Notes under the pieces: model-generated
The model's database searches: none
Told to the model about the DNA's origin: nothing
Seen by the model: the letters and a program-made list of their open reading frames with translations, nothing else
Program-made: the position numbers and the translations under genes
Origin: Schistocerca nitens
Taxonomy: Eukaryota; Arthropoda; Insecta; Orthoptera; Acrididae
NCBI RefSeq assembly: GCF_023898315.1
Contig: NC_064622.1
Coordinates: 270,435,503-270,499,502, forward strand
DNA length: 64,000 bases
Reading direction: 5' to 3'
Part shown: positions 63,933 to 64,000 of the stretch, piece after piece
Numbering within the stretch: the stretch's first letter is position 1
Layout of the letters: each line of letters opens with the position of its first letter

Positions 63933-64000
63933 TAAAATTGCTACACCACGAAGATGAAATGCTACAGATGCGAAATTTTACCGACAGGAAGAAGATGCTG
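63921..64000. mobile_element. Tc1-like terminal repeat, truncated by the window edge
   Basis: From TACACTACGGGCCATTAAAA the sequence continues GCTACACCACGAAGATGAAA, CTACAGATGCGAAATTTTAC and GACAGGAAGAAGATGCTG. From memory these are the long inverted terminal repeat of an abundant orthopteran Tc1 family. The transposase would lie beyond the right edge. Confidence 0.65.

Noticed and set aside
1..64000. Endogenous viral element or toxin-like gene
   Set aside because: No capsid, polymerase of viral type, glycoprotein or toxin-like cysteine scaffold was seen; all polymerase-like pieces are LINE reverse transcriptases.

Overview
The window looks like intergenic DNA from a very large, repeat-packed insect genome. 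The tRNA-derived SINE families (heads beginning GCCGGCC, trailer ATGTGTGTGATGTCC) and the mix of LINE, mariner/Tc1 and TTAA-specific DNA transposons match what I remember of grasshopper/locust (Schistocerca-like) genomes. That assignment is from memory, not from a search. I recognise no host protein-coding gene, rRNA gene or functional tRNA gene. Almost everything identifiable is a mobile element, mostly broken, and many are nested inside each other.

Layout. 0-10 kb: SINEs, a Tc1 relic, a TTAA-flanked MITE carrying a SINE, a 0.5 kb tRNA-bearing inverted repeat and LINE relics. 10-24 kb: two related TTAA-target DNA transposons with a Mutator-like/Kolobok-type transposase (10718-12979 and 19530-22309). 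The first sits inside a SINE and the second is itself hit by a SINE. A decayed LINE, a Tc1 with a nested SINE and a complete mariner lie around them. 24-32 kb: a deep nest. A Tc1 (26852-31402) was hit by an RTE-like LINE (27189-30387) and by a tRNA-bearing foldback (30413-30824). The LINE was in turn hit by a long perfect-armed foldback (28147-28976). 32-48 kb: SINEs, a DD41D-type mariner with 81 bp inverted repeats (34979-36104), LINE pieces and a Tc1 inside another Tc1 (40917-42930). 48-64 kb: a LINE reverse transcriptase with a destroyed catalytic motif (51290-52875), a Tc1/SINE/polypyrimidine-retroposon nest (55690-57560), a mariner with ~93 bp inverted repeats (61619-62935) and the terminal repeat of another Tc1 running off the right edge.

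The genes do not form a pathway. LINE reverse transcriptases (an RTE-like family, and a larger family ending in GATGTA repeats) plausibly moved the SINEs and the one-sided foldbacks, while the DNA transposons supplied their own transposases. The strongest observations are insertion histories read directly from target-site duplications (TSDs). These are the TTAA transposon whose empty site is a known SINE, the foldback whose removal restores the LINE reading frame, and three inverted-repeat insertions that share a one-sided tail and 12-13 bp TSDs. Host-gene content is effectively nil on present evidence. Long stretches (4.3-6.4, 37.9-39.2, 48.7-51.1, 58.6-61.6 kb) show nothing I can name.
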